Assembly: GCA_023459215.1 (NCBI GenBank)
Contig: JAEWVF010000028.1
Location: forward strand, 1-47,022
Direction of reading: 5' to 3'
Origin: Chloroflexota bacterium
Lineage (GTDB): Bacteria; Chloroflexota; Anaerolineae; Anaerolineales; Villigracilaceae
DNA: 47,022 bases
Made by a program: the position numbers and the translations under genes. Under the pieces are notes generated by a model. That model made no database searches and was not told the origin of the DNA. It worked only from the letters and a program-made list of their open reading frames with translations. This document shows positions 36,066-46,006 of this stretch, in pieces (positions within the stretch are counted from its first letter, which is position 1; each line of letters begins with the position of its first letter).

Positions 36066-36259
36066 CTTCCGCTTTTTTGGCTCGTTCATCCACATGCTAT
36101 TAATCCGTGGGCAGGTTTTCTGAAATAAACCGATAAAAAATCAATGCGTTTCGACAAACACCCGCATACCAGCTTGCTGGACAACATGAAAAGCACGAGA
36201 GGCGCGAAACATCACAAACCTATTGAAAAAAATCTCATATCCGGCTCAATCTTTAGCTG

Positions 36260-37252
36260 TTATAGCTTGTCAAAATGTTCGATAAAAAGTTGAACAACAT
36301 CAGGATCGAAATGTACCCCGGATTGGGCCAGGATATATTCACGCGCTTCGCTGGCGCTCATTCCCTGCCGATAAGGCCGGTCAGATGTCAACGCATCCCA
36401 AACATCAACAACGGCAAATAAACGCGCCGCCAGGGGAATTTCTGTGCCTTTCAGCCCACGCGGGTAGCCAGTCCCATCCCATTTTTCGTGATGGCAGTAA
36501 GGAATGTCCAGCGCAGATTCGAGATAAGGGATATCGGAAAGCCATTCGTAGGCGTGAACCGGGTGACGCCGCATAACTTCCCACTCATCCGAGGTTAGCT
36601 TGCCGGGTTTGAGCAGGATCGCATCGGGAATGCCCAGCTTGCCGACATCGTGCAAAAGCGCCCCACGTCGGATATGTTGCAATTGCTCTTCATCCATACC
36701 CGCCAAACGCGCCAGCGCAATTGTCTTTTCAGTTACACGCAGGGTGTGTCCTTCCGTTTCTTCATCTCTCAAATCAAGGGCATGCGACCAGCCCTCGATG
36801 GTTTTGTCATAAGAGACGAGCAATTCCTGGTGCAAGGCCTCCAATTCGCGGCGCTGATCGGCAATATGCCGATAGCGATTAAGGCGGATGATGCCGTGCA
36901 AGCGGGCCAGCAACTCGATCCCATCAAAAGGCTTGGTAAGGAAATCGTCAGCCCCGGCGCGCAACCCCTCAATACGGGAATCCCTGTCATCGAGAGCGGT
37001 TATCAAAATAATTGGCACTTCTCTGAGGGCATAGGTGCTGCGGATGGCGCGGCAAACGTCGAAGCCGCTCATCTCCGGCATCATCACATCCAGGAGAATA
37101 ACATCCGGCATGAGTTCCTGGGCTTCGGCCAAACCCTGCTTGCCATTTTCGGAAAAATGTAAAATATATGGCTCACCAGACAACAAGGCCTCGATAACAG
37201 CGCGTGCCATCGGCTCATCATCGATGATTAAGATTTTTGATGAATCAGACAT
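36260..37252 (-). CDS. response regulator with HD-GYP c-di-GMP phosphodiesterase output
   Basis: 330 residues. REC domain (about 6-120) with acidic pocket Asp-Asp-Glu and phospho-Asp in Ile-Leu-Leu-Asp-Val-Met-Met-Pro. HD-GYP domain (about 145-325) with Leu-Leu-His-Asp-Val-Gly-Lys-Leu-Gly and His-His-Glu-Lys-Trp-Asp-Gly-Thr-Gly-Tyr-Pro. It should hydrolyse c-di-GMP when phosphorylated. It lies 29 nt downstream of the giant hybrid kinase and is its most likely partner; that makes the kinase a c-di-GMP controller. GGAGG is 4 nt before the ATG. Confidence 0.92.
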   Translation of the reverse strand: MSDSSKILIIDDEPMARAVIEALLSGEPYILHFSENGKQGLAEAQELMPDVILLDVMMPEMSGFDVCRAIRSTYALREVPIILITALDDRDSRIEGLRAGADDFLTKPFDGIELLARLHGIIRLNRYRHIADQRRELEALHQELLVSYDKTIEGWSHALDLRDEETEGHTLRVTEKTIALARLAGMDEEQLQHIRRGALLHDVGKLGIPDAILLKPGKLTSDEWEVMRRHPVHAYEWLSDIPYLESALDIPYCHHEKWDGTGYPRGLKGTEIPLAARLFAVVDVWDALTSDRPYRQGMSASEAREYILAQSGVHFDPDVVQLFIEHFDKL

Positions 37253-37281
37253 ATTACCTCCTCGAATCGTTCATCTGCAAA

Positions 37282-40200
37282 TTATTTATGCCCCGAAAAG
37301 CGCGATAACATTTCCTGGATGGTTTCCAACAACTGCTTTAACTGGACAGGCTTGGCCATATACTCGTTTGCTCCCGCACTTAAGCACATTTCACGGTCGC
37401 CTGGCATCGCCAGGGCGGTCAAGGCAATAACAGGGATGCCAGCAACCTGGGAATCCTTATTTGAGCGAAGACGGCGGGTGGTTTCCAGTCCATCCAGCCC
37501 CGGCATCTGAATATCCATCAAAATCAGGTCGGGATAAAGCTGGGCAGCCTGTTCGAGCGCCTCCATTCCGCTGCGCGCCTTTGCAACCTTGAATTTTTGC
37601 GCGCCAAGAAAATCAGAGATGGTTTCAAGCGTAACCTCGTTATCATCGACAACCATAATGAGCGGGGTGGCATGGCGGGTGGCAATCGTCAAGACCGATT
37701 CGTGAAGGTTATGCTCAGAGGCCACCTTCTCCAACTCAGCTCGCAGTTCGTGCAAAGTAAATGGTTTTACCAAATACCCGCTTGCGCCCAACGCCAGGGC
37801 ATCCTTACGGCTTTCCTCCACCGAACAGATAATAACCGGGATATCGCGTGTGCGCGGATCCGCCTTGAGCGCCGACAGCACATCAAATCCTGGCATATCG
37901 GGCAAATGCAAGTCGAGCAGGACGACACTCGGCTTCAAGCGGGCAGCAATCTCGACGGCTCCCTGGCCATGCGGGTGAACCACGTTGTTAATCCCAAAAT
38001 GGCGCAAATAGCGGGTAATATGCTCGGCATCGATCTCGCTATCATCCACGGTCAGGGAATGACGCAAGGTGTCTGTCGTCCGGTTTATTTTTTGGATAGG
38101 CTGGGTCGATTCCGGAGACCAGGGGAGCACAACGGTAAACTGGCTGCCCTGCCCCAAGGCGCTCTCCACCCGAACGCTGCCGCCGTGCATTTCAGTCATC
38201 CGCTGAACCAGCGAAAGGCCAAGCCCGGTGCCGGAATGCAGCCTGGCCAGGCTGCTGTCCAACTGAACAAAGGGCTTGAACAGTCGTTTCAGGTTTTCTG
38301 CCGAAATACCAACGCCATTGTCCGAAACAGTCATTTCAACAGTCCCGGCATTCTTATCGGCGCGAACATCCAAGTCAATCGAGCCGTTCTCTTGCGTAAA
38401 CTTAATCGCATTGCCAAGCAGGTTCACCAACATCTGTTTGAGCCGACGGGCATCAGCCCGGACAACAATGGTCGCAGGATCGATGGAAAAACTGATATGT
38501 TGTCGCTTCTTGTTGGCCATGCCTTTGGTCAGTTGCAAACTCGCCTGGCAGACATCTCCCAAAGAGCAAGGGGCAAATTCCATCTCAAATTTACCGGCTT
38601 CGATTTTCGACAAATCAAGAATGTCATTGATTAATTCCAACAGGTGCCGTCCGCTGGTTTCGATATGCTGGAGCGACTTCATCTGCCGCTCATTGAGCTC
38701 GCCATAAGTTTTCATTTGCAAAGCTTCAGAAAGCCCCAAGATACCGGTTAAAGGTGTGCGCAGTTCGTGACTCATACTGGCCAGGAATTCATCTTTCATG
38801 CGCATCGCGCGCTCCAGTTCAAGATTGGCGCGCCGCAAAACTTGTTCAACTTTTTTGCGCTCAGAGATGTCGCGAACCACACTTTGAATAAGCCGGGGAT
38901 GGCCCTGCCCATCGCGGATCAAGGATAGGTTTATCTCTGCTTCGATCCGGCGGCCATCAAGGCGAATAAAAGTGCGTTCGTAAGGCTGGACACGTTCGCC
39001 CCTCATCAGGTTTTGGAAGCTGGCGTCGGCTTGCTCCATTTCCGCGGGATCGATGAACTCCTCGCTTTTGTGGCCCATCAATTCATCCGGCGATTCAAAC
39101 CCTAATAGCTCAGCTCCTCGCGGGTTAATGCGCAAGTATTGCTTATCCGTCCCAATCAAAAAGATGGCGTCGTTCGCGTTTTCGAACAAAGCGCGATAAG
39201 TCGCCTCGCTTTCTTGCAAAGCCTGTTGTGCTTTCTTTTGCACATCAATGTTGGTGGAGTACCCGATTATCTCAAGCGGATTCCCTGCCTCATCGCGGAT
39301 CATGCTGACCCCATTCGAAACCCAACGATATTCTCCATCCGCACAGCGAACACGACTCTCCCAAACAGCCCGCCCAGACTCGATCAATTCTTGCAGGGCT
39401 TTCACGCCGCTTTCGCGATCTTCAGGATGAACGCTTTCCCGCCAAAAACCCGGGACTTCCAGGTATTGTTGCGGCTCATATCCAAAAACGTTTCGCACCG
39501 ATTCGCTGATAAATGTGATCGGAAGGTCACGGGAGATGTCGATTGTGAAGATAACCGCCGGGGTTTTGGAAAGCAGGAAGTTCAGGCGCGCCTCTGATGC
39601 GCGCAAGGCATTTTCGGCCAGCTTTCGCTCGGTATTATCGAAAACCGTCGAACGGCTCATCAGAAAGTTTCCAGCGTCATCGCGGATGGCGGTCGCATTG
39701 ACAAGCACCGGCATTATGGAGCCATCTTTGCGCACCAGGTCAAACTCCAGGTCTCTGGCCCAGCCACGTTGAACAAAAAGAACGAAATTAACCTTAAATC
39801 TCTCCAGACTCTCCGGCGTAAGAAATTCAGGAAAATACCGTCCAATCACTTCTTCTCGGGCGTAACCGAGCCAGTTCAACTCGGTTTGGTTGATCATCGC
39901 AAATCTACCGTTGGCGTCAATAGAGTGATAACCGGTCGGCGCGTTCTCGTACAGATCCCGAACCTCCGCGGTTCGTTCCCGGATGCGCTGCTCAAGGGAA
40001 GTGTGCAAACGGGCATTCTCGATAGCCAGGCCGGCATAGCCAGCAAAGAGCTGCAGGGCTTCCAACTCGATCACAGTAATCGCCCGGCCTGAAATCACAT
40101 TATCAACCGTCAGCAAGGCAACCGGCTCGTCCCCCGCCCAGGCGGCCAGGGTAACATGTTGTTTGACCCCGTACATTTCACTCTCCGGTAACGGATTACG

Positions 40201-43200
40201 AACAGATTGATAATCTTCGGTAAAGGCAATCCCCGATGGACTCTGCAGGGCAATCTGCCAGTCGCTGTCATCCAGAATAAACTCTTCAAACCAATCATTA
40301 TTTTGGTGCTCTCCGGCCCGACTGGTGCCATGCACACCATGAATGATTTGCCGGTCGGCATCATAGAGGAATAAACCAACCCGGTCAAAACCCAGTTCGC
40401 GGCGAACACTATTATAGATTTCGCGCAGGCAAGGCTCCAGGTCGTTGATGGCGGTAACATTTTTGCCCGCCTGAATAACTTTTTCCAAGAATTCCTGGCG
40501 ATAAATGGTTTCAGCTTCCGCCTTTTTACGCTCGGTGATGTCCTGGGCAATCCCGGCAAGGTAAAGCACCTGGCCGGCTTCATCCTTGACCGGATAACCC
40601 CGGCCCCAAATCCAGCGCTGTTCACCGTCCGGCCGAATGATGCGATATTCACGCGAGAAAGGCCGGGCATTCTCCCTGCTCTGGAAATCAGCAATAATGC
40701 GCTGGCGATCAGCAGGATGAATTGCCTCGACAAAAGTATCCGGGTTGGCATACAGGCTTTGCAGGGTACGGCCCCAGACACGCTCATAACTCGGGCTGGC
40801 ATAAAGCATCGTATCGAAAGTTGTATCCGCCATCCAGAAGATTTCATCGATCGATTCGGCGATGCGCCTGAAACGCTCCTCTGATTCGCGCAGGCGGGCG
40901 CCAGATTCCACTTCAATCGTCATATCATGGGCGATCCCAACCACCCGCACGACGCGGCCGTTCTCGTCAAAAACCGGATTGCCCTTGTCGCGAATCCAGC
41001 ACAGGCTGCCATCGGGGCGCCGAATGCGGTACTGAATGTCAGTTGGCATCCCGCTTTGTTCCTGTTCGCGCGCCGCGATCAGAATAGGACGGTCTTCGGG
41101 CAACAGCAAATCCAAAAATTGGCCGGGTAATCGAAAAACTTCTTCCGGGCTGAGGCCGGTAATTGTCTCAAAAGCAGGGCTGACATAGATATTCTGCCGG
41201 GTCGCCGGATCAGACATCCAGAAGATGTCATCGATATTTTCTGCCAGTTGCACAAAACGTTCATTCGATTGTCGCAGTTCACGCTCAGCCTGTTTTCGCT
41301 CGGTAATATCCTGAGCCACAACCAGGACGGCATCAACACCCTCCACCTCAATAGTATGGGAGGTAATCTCCACATCGATCACTTCGCCATCCTTTAACTT
41401 GTGCCGCCAATCATCAGAATATTGCAAAGAAGAACGCTTTTGGTTCAAGTCCTCCATCAGGCGAGCAACATCTTCTGCCGGGCGAATATCCACAAGGGTC
41501 ATATCCAAAAACTCGGCGCGGGTATAACCATATTTGTTGATTGCAGCCTCGTTCACGGCCAGGAATTTCAGCGTCTCCCGATCGTAAGCCCACATCGGAT
41601 GCGGGTTGTTCTCGAACAGATAACGATAACGCTCTTCGCTCCGACGCAACTTTTCCTGGGCCTGTCGTTGCACGGTAATATCGCGCGCGATACCAAAGAC
41701 AGCCGGAAGCCCGTGATAAAGGATGACACTGGCGCGAATATCAAACCAGATTTTCTCCCCCGAACGGTGCAAGAACTGCACCTGGTAGTTGGGCGGCGGA
41801 TTTTTGCCTGCCAGGCGTTGACGAAAACGGGTTGTCCATTTATTTAGGTATTCGGGCGCTATCACTTGCGCAAAAGGCAGGTTTTCAAACTCTTCAAGAG
41901 AGTACCCCAGGATAGCTGGCAAGGTGGGGTTGGCAAACACAAATCTCTCATCTTGGGCAACATAGACTCCATCCGTTGTGGAGTTGATCAACGTGCGATA
42001 TTTAGCCTCACTCTCCAGCAGGGCTTCTTCAGCCAACTTTCGTTCGGTAATATCAATGATCGATGAAATCCAACACGGCAAACCCATCCACGAAATTGGC
42101 TCTATTGCCAGAATAATCGTGCGAATATCGCCGGATCTCACTCGCGTACGGACTTCCCGCGGGAGAAGATGGCCGGTACGAGTCAATTCATCCACCACAG
42201 ACTGCTGTTCATCAGGATTTTGCCATAAGTTCAGTTTGCCGGTCCCTGCCCCAACCAATTCATCACGACGATAGCCGAACAGGCGGCAACAGGCATCATT
42301 GACCGCCATGATCTCACTCTCCTGCTGGGACAGGATGGATTGCGAAACCGGGCTGGAATAGAAAGCGGTGGCAAACTGATCCTTGCTCTCGCGGAGTTCC
42401 GCTTCAGCCCGCTTGCGCTCGCTGATGTCGCGCAGGAAACAAATCATCTGGCCGCTTTCCCGATCCAACAAGTTGACGCTGACCTCGGCATCGAAAACAC
42501 TACCGTCTTTACGGCGGTGCTTGGTTTCAAAGCGATCCCAGCCCTTGGCCAGCACCTTGCGCACACGCGCTTCAGTCTCCGCAAGGTTTTCCAGCGCATC
42601 TACATCCTGAATATACATGTTCAGGAATTCTTCGCGCGTATAGCCGGTCATCACGCAGTAAGCGGGATTAACATCCTGGAACTTCCGGTCAGCGCCCACG
42701 ATCCAAAACCCGTCAGAGGTTGTTTCCAGGGTTAACCGCAAACGTTTCTCGCTCTCCTGCAAACGATGTTCAGCTTGCTTGCGAGCCGTAATGACTTCCG
42801 AGAAGAAAATCAGGCCGCCGATTTCCCCGTCGGTTTCCCTCCACGGGAGCAGTTCGTAGCGCACCCAATCCGTGGAACCTTCAGCCCGCGGAAGAGGGTC
42901 TTCATCGCACCGAACCGTTTCCCCGGCCAGGCAGCGCCTGTGGATTTCCTTGCGCTCGCCATCCAACTCGGGAAAAACATCATAGTGCGAACGGCCAACC
43001 AGGTTTTGCTCACCCAATCGATAATCATCCATAAAGCGCCGGCTGGCGATAAGATAGCGCATCTCTCTGTCAAACATGGCAATTGCGGCGGGCGAATGCA
43101 CCACAAACAATTTCAGAATATGTTCATTCCTACGCAGGGCGTCATCCGTCCGCTTCCACTCGGTGATATCGGTAAAGGTTGTATAAACCTGGTAGGGCTG

Positions 43201-43665
43201 GGTTTCATCAGCGCGAAATTCAGGCACAGCATTAATTAAAAGCCAACGATATGCTGATTCCTGCGGATGAAAGATGCCCATAATAACGTTATTGACCGGT
43301 TTCCCGCTTTGGAGAGCCTGCATGGCCGGGTGTTCTTCACCAGGAAAAGCCGTTCCATCCTCATGAATGGCATGCCAGCGCGGATCGATGGAGGTGCGGT
43401 GCTGCATCTCATCCAGCGACAGACCCAGAATTCGCTCGGCAGCCGGGTTCGCCAAAATAATTTCCCCATTGGCGCTCTGGTAAACCACCCCCTGCGCCAT
43501 TGTCTCAAACAAAGAATGAAAACGCCCACTGCTCTTCGTAAGAATCTCGGTGGCGACTTCGCGCGCATTAATATTGTAGGCAAGCCTCTTCTCTAAATCC
43601 AACACTTGCTGGTGTAAAGCTTCGTTTTCGGTCTGAAGGTCGCTTCTGCTTTTCATAGAATCCAT
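37282..43665 (-). CDS. giant hybrid sensor histidine kinase (about 11 PAS, GAF, HisKA, HATPase, two REC)
   Basis: 2127 residues with no membrane helix, so a cytosolic sensor. Eight PAS domains in the first ~1040 residues, each ending in a PAC-type Asp-Ile-Thr-Glu-Arg-Lys motif, then GAF (about 1050-1220), three more PAS (about 1225-1600), HisKA with Ser-His-Glu-Leu-Arg-Thr-Pro, HATPase (Asn-Leu-Leu-Gly-Asn-Ala; Asp-Asn-Gly-Val-Gly-Ile; Gly-Thr-Gly-Leu-Gly-Leu), and two REC domains whose phospho-Asp (Leu-Leu-Asp-Leu-His; Leu-Met-Asp-Ile-Gln) and Lys are intact. There is no Hpt domain, so the phosphorelay needs another protein or the HD-GYP regulator next door. The start could also be Met4 (43656), which has better SD spacing. 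Confidence 0.9.
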   Translation of the reverse strand: MDSMKSRSDLQTENEALHQQVLDLEKRLAYNINAREVATEILTKSSGRFHSLFETMAQGVVYQSANGEIILANPAAERILGLSLDEMQHRTSIDPRWHAIHEDGTAFPGEEHPAMQALQSGKPVNNVIMGIFHPQESAYRWLLINAVPEFRADETQPYQVYTTFTDITEWKRTDDALRRNEHILKLFVVHSPAAIAMFDREMRYLIASRRFMDDYRLGEQNLVGRSHYDVFPELDGERKEIHRRCLAGETVRCDEDPLPRAEGSTDWVRYELLPWRETDGEIGGLIFFSEVITARKQAEHRLQESEKRLRLTLETTSDGFWIVGADRKFQDVNPAYCVMTGYTREEFLNMYIQDVDALENLAETEARVRKVLAKGWDRFETKHRRKDGSVFDAEVSVNLLDRESGQMICFLRDISERKRAEAELRESKDQFATAFYSSPVSQSILSQQESEIMAVNDACCRLFGYRRDELVGAGTGKLNLWQNPDEQQSVVDELTRTGHLLPREVRTRVRSGDIRTIILAIEPISWMGLPCWISSIIDITERKLAEEALLESEAKYRTLINSTTDGVYVAQDERFVFANPTLPAILGYSLEEFENLPFAQVIAPEYLNKWTTRFRQRLAGKNPPPNYQVQFLHRSGEKIWFDIRASVILYHGLPAVFGIARDITVQRQAQEKLRRSEERYRYLFENNPHPMWAYDRETLKFLAVNEAAINKYGYTRAEFLDMTLVDIRPAEDVARLMEDLNQKRSSLQYSDDWRHKLKDGEVIDVEITSHTIEVEGVDAVLVVAQDITERKQAERELRQSNERFVQLAENIDDIFWMSDPATRQNIYVSPAFETITGLSPEEVFRLPGQFLDLLLPEDRPILIAAREQEQSGMPTDIQYRIRRPDGSLCWIRDKGNPVFDENGRVVRVVGIAHDMTIEVESGARLRESEERFRRIAESIDEIFWMADTTFDTMLYASPSYERVWGRTLQSLYANPDTFVEAIHPADRQRIIADFQSRENARPFSREYRIIRPDGEQRWIWGRGYPVKDEAGQVLYLAGIAQDITERKKAEAETIYRQEFLEKVIQAGKNVTAINDLEPCLREIYNSVRRELGFDRVGLFLYDADRQIIHGVHGTSRAGEHQNNDWFEEFILDDSDWQIALQSPSGIAFTEDYQSVRNPLPESEMYGVKQHVTLAAWAGDEPVALLTVDNVISGRAITVIELEALQLFAGYAGLAIENARLHTSLEQRIRERTAEVRDLYENAPTGYHSIDANGRFAMINQTELNWLGYAREEVIGRYFPEFLTPESLERFKVNFVLFVQRGWARDLEFDLVRKDGSIMPVLVNATAIRDDAGNFLMSRSTVFDNTERKLAENALRASEARLNFLLSKTPAVIFTIDISRDLPITFISESVRNVFGYEPQQYLEVPGFWRESVHPEDRESGVKALQELIESGRAVWESRVRCADGEYRWVSNGVSMIRDEAGNPLEIIGYSTNIDVQKKAQQALQESEATYRALFENANDAIFLIGTDKQYLRINPRGAELLGFESPDELMGHKSEEFIDPAEMEQADASFQNLMRGERVQPYERTFIRLDGRRIEAEINLSLIRDGQGHPRLIQSVVRDISERKKVEQVLRRANLELERAMRMKDEFLASMSHELRTPLTGILGLSEALQMKTYGELNERQMKSLQHIETSGRHLLELINDILDLSKIEAGKFEMEFAPCSLGDVCQASLQLTKGMANKKRQHISFSIDPATIVVRADARRLKQMLVNLLGNAIKFTQENGSIDLDVRADKNAGTVEMTVSDNGVGISAENLKRLFKPFVQLDSSLARLHSGTGLGLSLVQRMTEMHGGSVRVESALGQGSQFTVVLPWSPESTQPIQKINRTTDTLRHSLTVDDSEIDAEHITRYLRHFGINNVVHPHGQGAVEIAARLKPSVVLLDLHLPDMPGFDVLSALKADPRTRDIPVIICSVEESRKDALALGASGYLVKPFTLHELRAELEKVASEHNLHESVLTIATRHATPLIMVVDDNEVTLETISDFLGAQKFKVAKARSGMEALEQAAQLYPDLILMDIQMPGLDGLETTRRLRSNKDSQVAGIPVIALTALAMPGDREMCLSAGANEYMAKPVQLKQLLETIQEMLSRFSGHK

Positions 43666-43747
43666 CCCTATCGGGTAAGACGATGCAAAGTTAAAGGGAC
43701 ATCAAAAAAATGTTCCCAATTATCTTTATAAAGGTTTTTCGTCTCAT

Positions 43748-43779
43748 TTTCTATAGGTAAAAATACTAATATTTCTATA
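43748..43779. repeat. TTTCTATA direct repeats in the divergent promoter region
   Basis: TTTCTATA at 43748-43755 and 43772-43779, 24 bp apart. They sit between the giant kinase and the REC-kinase gene and could be response-regulator half-sites. Confidence 0.4.
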
Positions 43780-43790
43780 AAAGTTCTCAG

Positions 43791-43798
43791 TGTAAAAT
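43791..43798 (+). promoter_or_regulatory. -10 of the REC-kinase operon (leaderless)
   Basis: TGTAAAAT with hexamer TAAAAT (43793-43798), 6 nt, then ATG 43805. No SD. The -35 is poor. Confidence 0.5.
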
Positions 43799-43804
43799 GT
43801 CAAT

Positions 43805-44905
43805 ATGGATACTCATAAAATTTTGATTGTCGACGATGATGCCATCGTGCGCGAATCGTTTGGAGCACATCTCGAAAATCTTGATGCTTTGCTATTTTTT
43901 GCAGAAAACGGCGCCGAAGCGTTGAGCAAAGCAGCCGAATTACTCCCGGACGTGATTCTTTTGGATGTGATGATGCCGGGCATGGATGGCTTCGAGGTTT
44001 GCCGCCTGTTGCGAGCCAGCCCGACCCTGGCAGAAGTGCCAATCTTGATGATCACCGCACTCGATGATCGCGCCTCGCTCTTGCTCGGCCTGGAAGCGGG
44101 CGCCGACGATTTCTTGGGAAAACCAATCGATCATATCGAACTGCGCACCCGTATCCAAACCATCCTGCGCCTTAATCGCTATCGCAAACTGATGGAGGAA
44201 CGCATCCATCACAACCAGGAATTGGAAGCAAAAAACTGCCAACTGCGCGAGCTCTCCCAACACCTGGCCAATGTGCAGGAAACCGAACGGCGCTTCATCG
44301 CCGCCGAACTACACGATGATATTGGCCAGCTATTGACGGGGCTAAAGCTGATGATCGAAATGGCCACGGCGCAAGATGGCGAGGCAAAGCGAAAAACGCT
44401 TGAACTTGCGAAGAAATCGGTCAGCGAGCTTTCGGCGCGGGTTCGCAACCTGTCGCTTGACTTGCGTCCGGCCATGCTCGACGATTTCGGTTTGTTTTCC
44501 GCCCTGGAATGGTTGTTCGAACGCTTTACAAAGCAAACCGGGGTACTGGTTCAGCACAACTTCAACTTCATGGAAGAGCGTCGTTTCCCCAAGCAAATTG
44601 AAACAGCCGCGTTCCGCATCATCCAGGAATCTCTGACCAATGTGGCCCGTCATGCTGAAGTAAAAAATGTCGATGTTAACATTTTTGTCAATGGCAGGCT
44701 AGATGTCGAGATCCGCGACCAGGGCCGGGGTTTCGATCCGGCCAACTTAAACTCGGTTTCCCGTCAGACCGGGGGCATTTCCGGGATGCGCGAGCGGGTC
44801 TCCTGGCTGGGAGGCTCTCTGTCGGTTATCTCATCGTCCGGCGCCGGGACAACCATCCTGGCCAGTTTTACATTGGAAGGAGATGCAGAACATGGACAAA
44901 ATTAA
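43805..44905 (+). CDS. REC-HisKA_3 histidine kinase (NarX-type core with N-terminal receiver)
   Basis: 366 residues: receiver (about 4-120; Val-Asp-Asp-Asp and phospho-Asp in Ile-Leu-Leu-Asp-Val-Met-Met-Pro-Gly), a linker coiled coil, HisKA_3 dimerisation domain with the phospho-His in Ala-Glu-Leu-His-Asp-Asp-Ile-Gly-Gln, and HATPase (Glu-Ser-Leu-Thr-Asn; Asp-Gln-Gly-Arg-Gly-Phe; Gly-Ile-Ser-Gly-Met-Arg-Glu-Arg). A kinase controlled by its own receiver probably takes its input from another kinase, possibly the giant kinase opposite. Overlaps the NarL gene by 14 nt. Confidence 0.9.
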   Translation: MDTHKILIVDDDAIVRESFGAHLENLDALLFFAENGAEALSKAAELLPDVILLDVMMPGMDGFEVCRLLRASPTLAEVPILMITALDDRASLLLGLEAGADDFLGKPIDHIELRTRIQTILRLNRYRKLMEERIHHNQELEAKNCQLRELSQHLANVQETERRFIAAELHDDIGQLLTGLKLMIEMATAQDGEAKRKTLELAKKSVSELSARVRNLSLDLRPAMLDDFGLFSALEWLFERFTKQTGVLVQHNFNFMEERRFPKQIETAAFRIIQESLTNVARHAEVKNVDVNIFVNGRLDVEIRDQGRGFDPANLNSVSRQTGGISGMRERVSWLGGSLSVISSSGAGTTILASFTLEGDAEHGQN

Positions 44906-45545
44906 AGTTCTGCTGGCCGACGATCACCAGGTAGTGCGGCAAGCAATGAGCGCCCTGCTCAATGCCCAGCCGGATATCGAGGTTATCGGCGAAGCAACCG
45001 ACGGGTATGAGTTGGTCCGCCAGGTTATGCTGCTGCACCCGGATGTTGTCATCAGTGATATTGTCATGCCCAATTTAAATGGGATCGAAGCCACCGAACA
45101 GATTCACAAACAATCCCCCGATGTACGCATTATCATCCTATCGATGTATACATCTTCCGCTTATGTAATCCGCGCCTTGCGAATTGGCGCACTGGGCTAT
45201 GTTCTGAAGGATGATGATATTGAAGTTGTAATTCAGGCTATTCATACCGTATCCAAAGGCAGCCGCTTTTTGAGCGCGCAAGTCTCGGAACACGTTCTGG
45301 ATGTTTTCCTCTCGGGAAAAGAAATCGTTCTGGATTGGGAAAAACGCATCACAAAACGCGAACGTGAAACCTTGCAGTTAATCGGCGAGAGCAATACCAA
45401 CGCTCAAATTGCCCAGAAATTGGATATCAGCCCGCGCACGGTGGAAAAACATCGCGCCAGCCTGATGTTGAAGTTGGGGCTTGCCTCTCACGCCGACGTA
45501 GTACGCTTCGCCATACAGCAGGGATTGGTAAATTTGCAGGAATAA
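44892..45545 (+). CDS. NarL/FixJ-family response regulator
   Basis: 217 residues. REC (Ala-Asp-Asp-His; phospho-Asp in Val-Ile-Ser-Asp-Ile-Val-Met-Pro; Lys in Val-Leu-Lys-Asp-Asp) and a LuxR HTH near 150-215 (Ile-Thr-Lys-Arg-Glu-Arg-Glu-Thr-Leu-Gln... Asn-Ala-Gln-Ile-Ala... Val-Glu-Lys-His). The start ATG 44892 is 9 nt after AAGGAG; ATG 44883 abuts the SD and is unlikely. DNA-binding output of the REC-kinase encoded just upstream. Targets unknown; TTTCTATA repeats in the divergent region are candidates. Confidence 0.92.
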   Translation: MDKIKVLLADDHQVVRQAMSALLNAQPDIEVIGEATDGYELVRQVMLLHPDVVISDIVMPNLNGIEATEQIHKQSPDVRIIILSMYTSSAYVIRALRIGALGYVLKDDDIEVVIQAIHTVSKGSRFLSAQVSEHVLDVFLSGKEIVLDWEKRITKRERETLQLIGESNTNAQIAQKLDISPRTVEKHRASLMLKLGLASHADVVRFAIQQGLVNLQE

Positions 45546-45574
45546 GTACCACGCCAAGCTCTGGTTGGCAGTTG

Positions 45575-45970
45575 CTACATAAACTCACCGGCATCCGGGT
45601 CGAAAGCATACACCCGGCCAAGCCGCTCAGCTGATTCGATAATAAAGATGAATTCGTTGAAGTGAGACATGCTCGGATCTTCATCGCTGGAGACTTCAAA
45701 ACGCGCGCGACACTGCCCTATCCGGTCGCGCGCGTTGTGCTTTTGGGCAAATTTTTCAGCGATTTCACCAGATTCGGCCAACACATGCGCACCGTCTGCA
45801 TAGCGAACACGAAAAGTGAAGTTCGGCCAGGAAAGCCTGAGTTCATCGTTCGCGATTTCTACGGTTACACGCTTAATTAGCGAGCCAGTGAAAACCTGCC
45901 GGATCTTGTTTTTCAAGCCGGCCAGAGTTGCCTGGGTTTCGGGATCGATCAAGATAAGGGCAGTATACAT
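45575..45970 (-). CDS. hypothetical protein
   Basis: 131 residues, mixed alpha/beta, no signal or membrane segment, no family recognised. GGAGG lies 11 nt before its ATG and the frame is uninterrupted, so it is probably real. It is convergent with the NarL gene 30 nt away. A run of aromatic and acidic residues near the end (His-Phe-Asn-Glu-Phe-Ile-Phe) gives no clear clue. Confidence 0.6.
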   Translation of the reverse strand: MYTALILIDPETQATLAGLKNKIRQVFTGSLIKRVTVEIANDELRLSWPNFTFRVRYADGAHVLAESGEIAEKFAQKHNARDRIGQCRARFEVSSDEDPSMSHFNEFIFIIESAERLGRVYAFDPDAGEFM

Positions 45971-46006
45971 ATCGCAGCAATCCTCCCTATCGGCTGAAAA
46001 AGCAGA

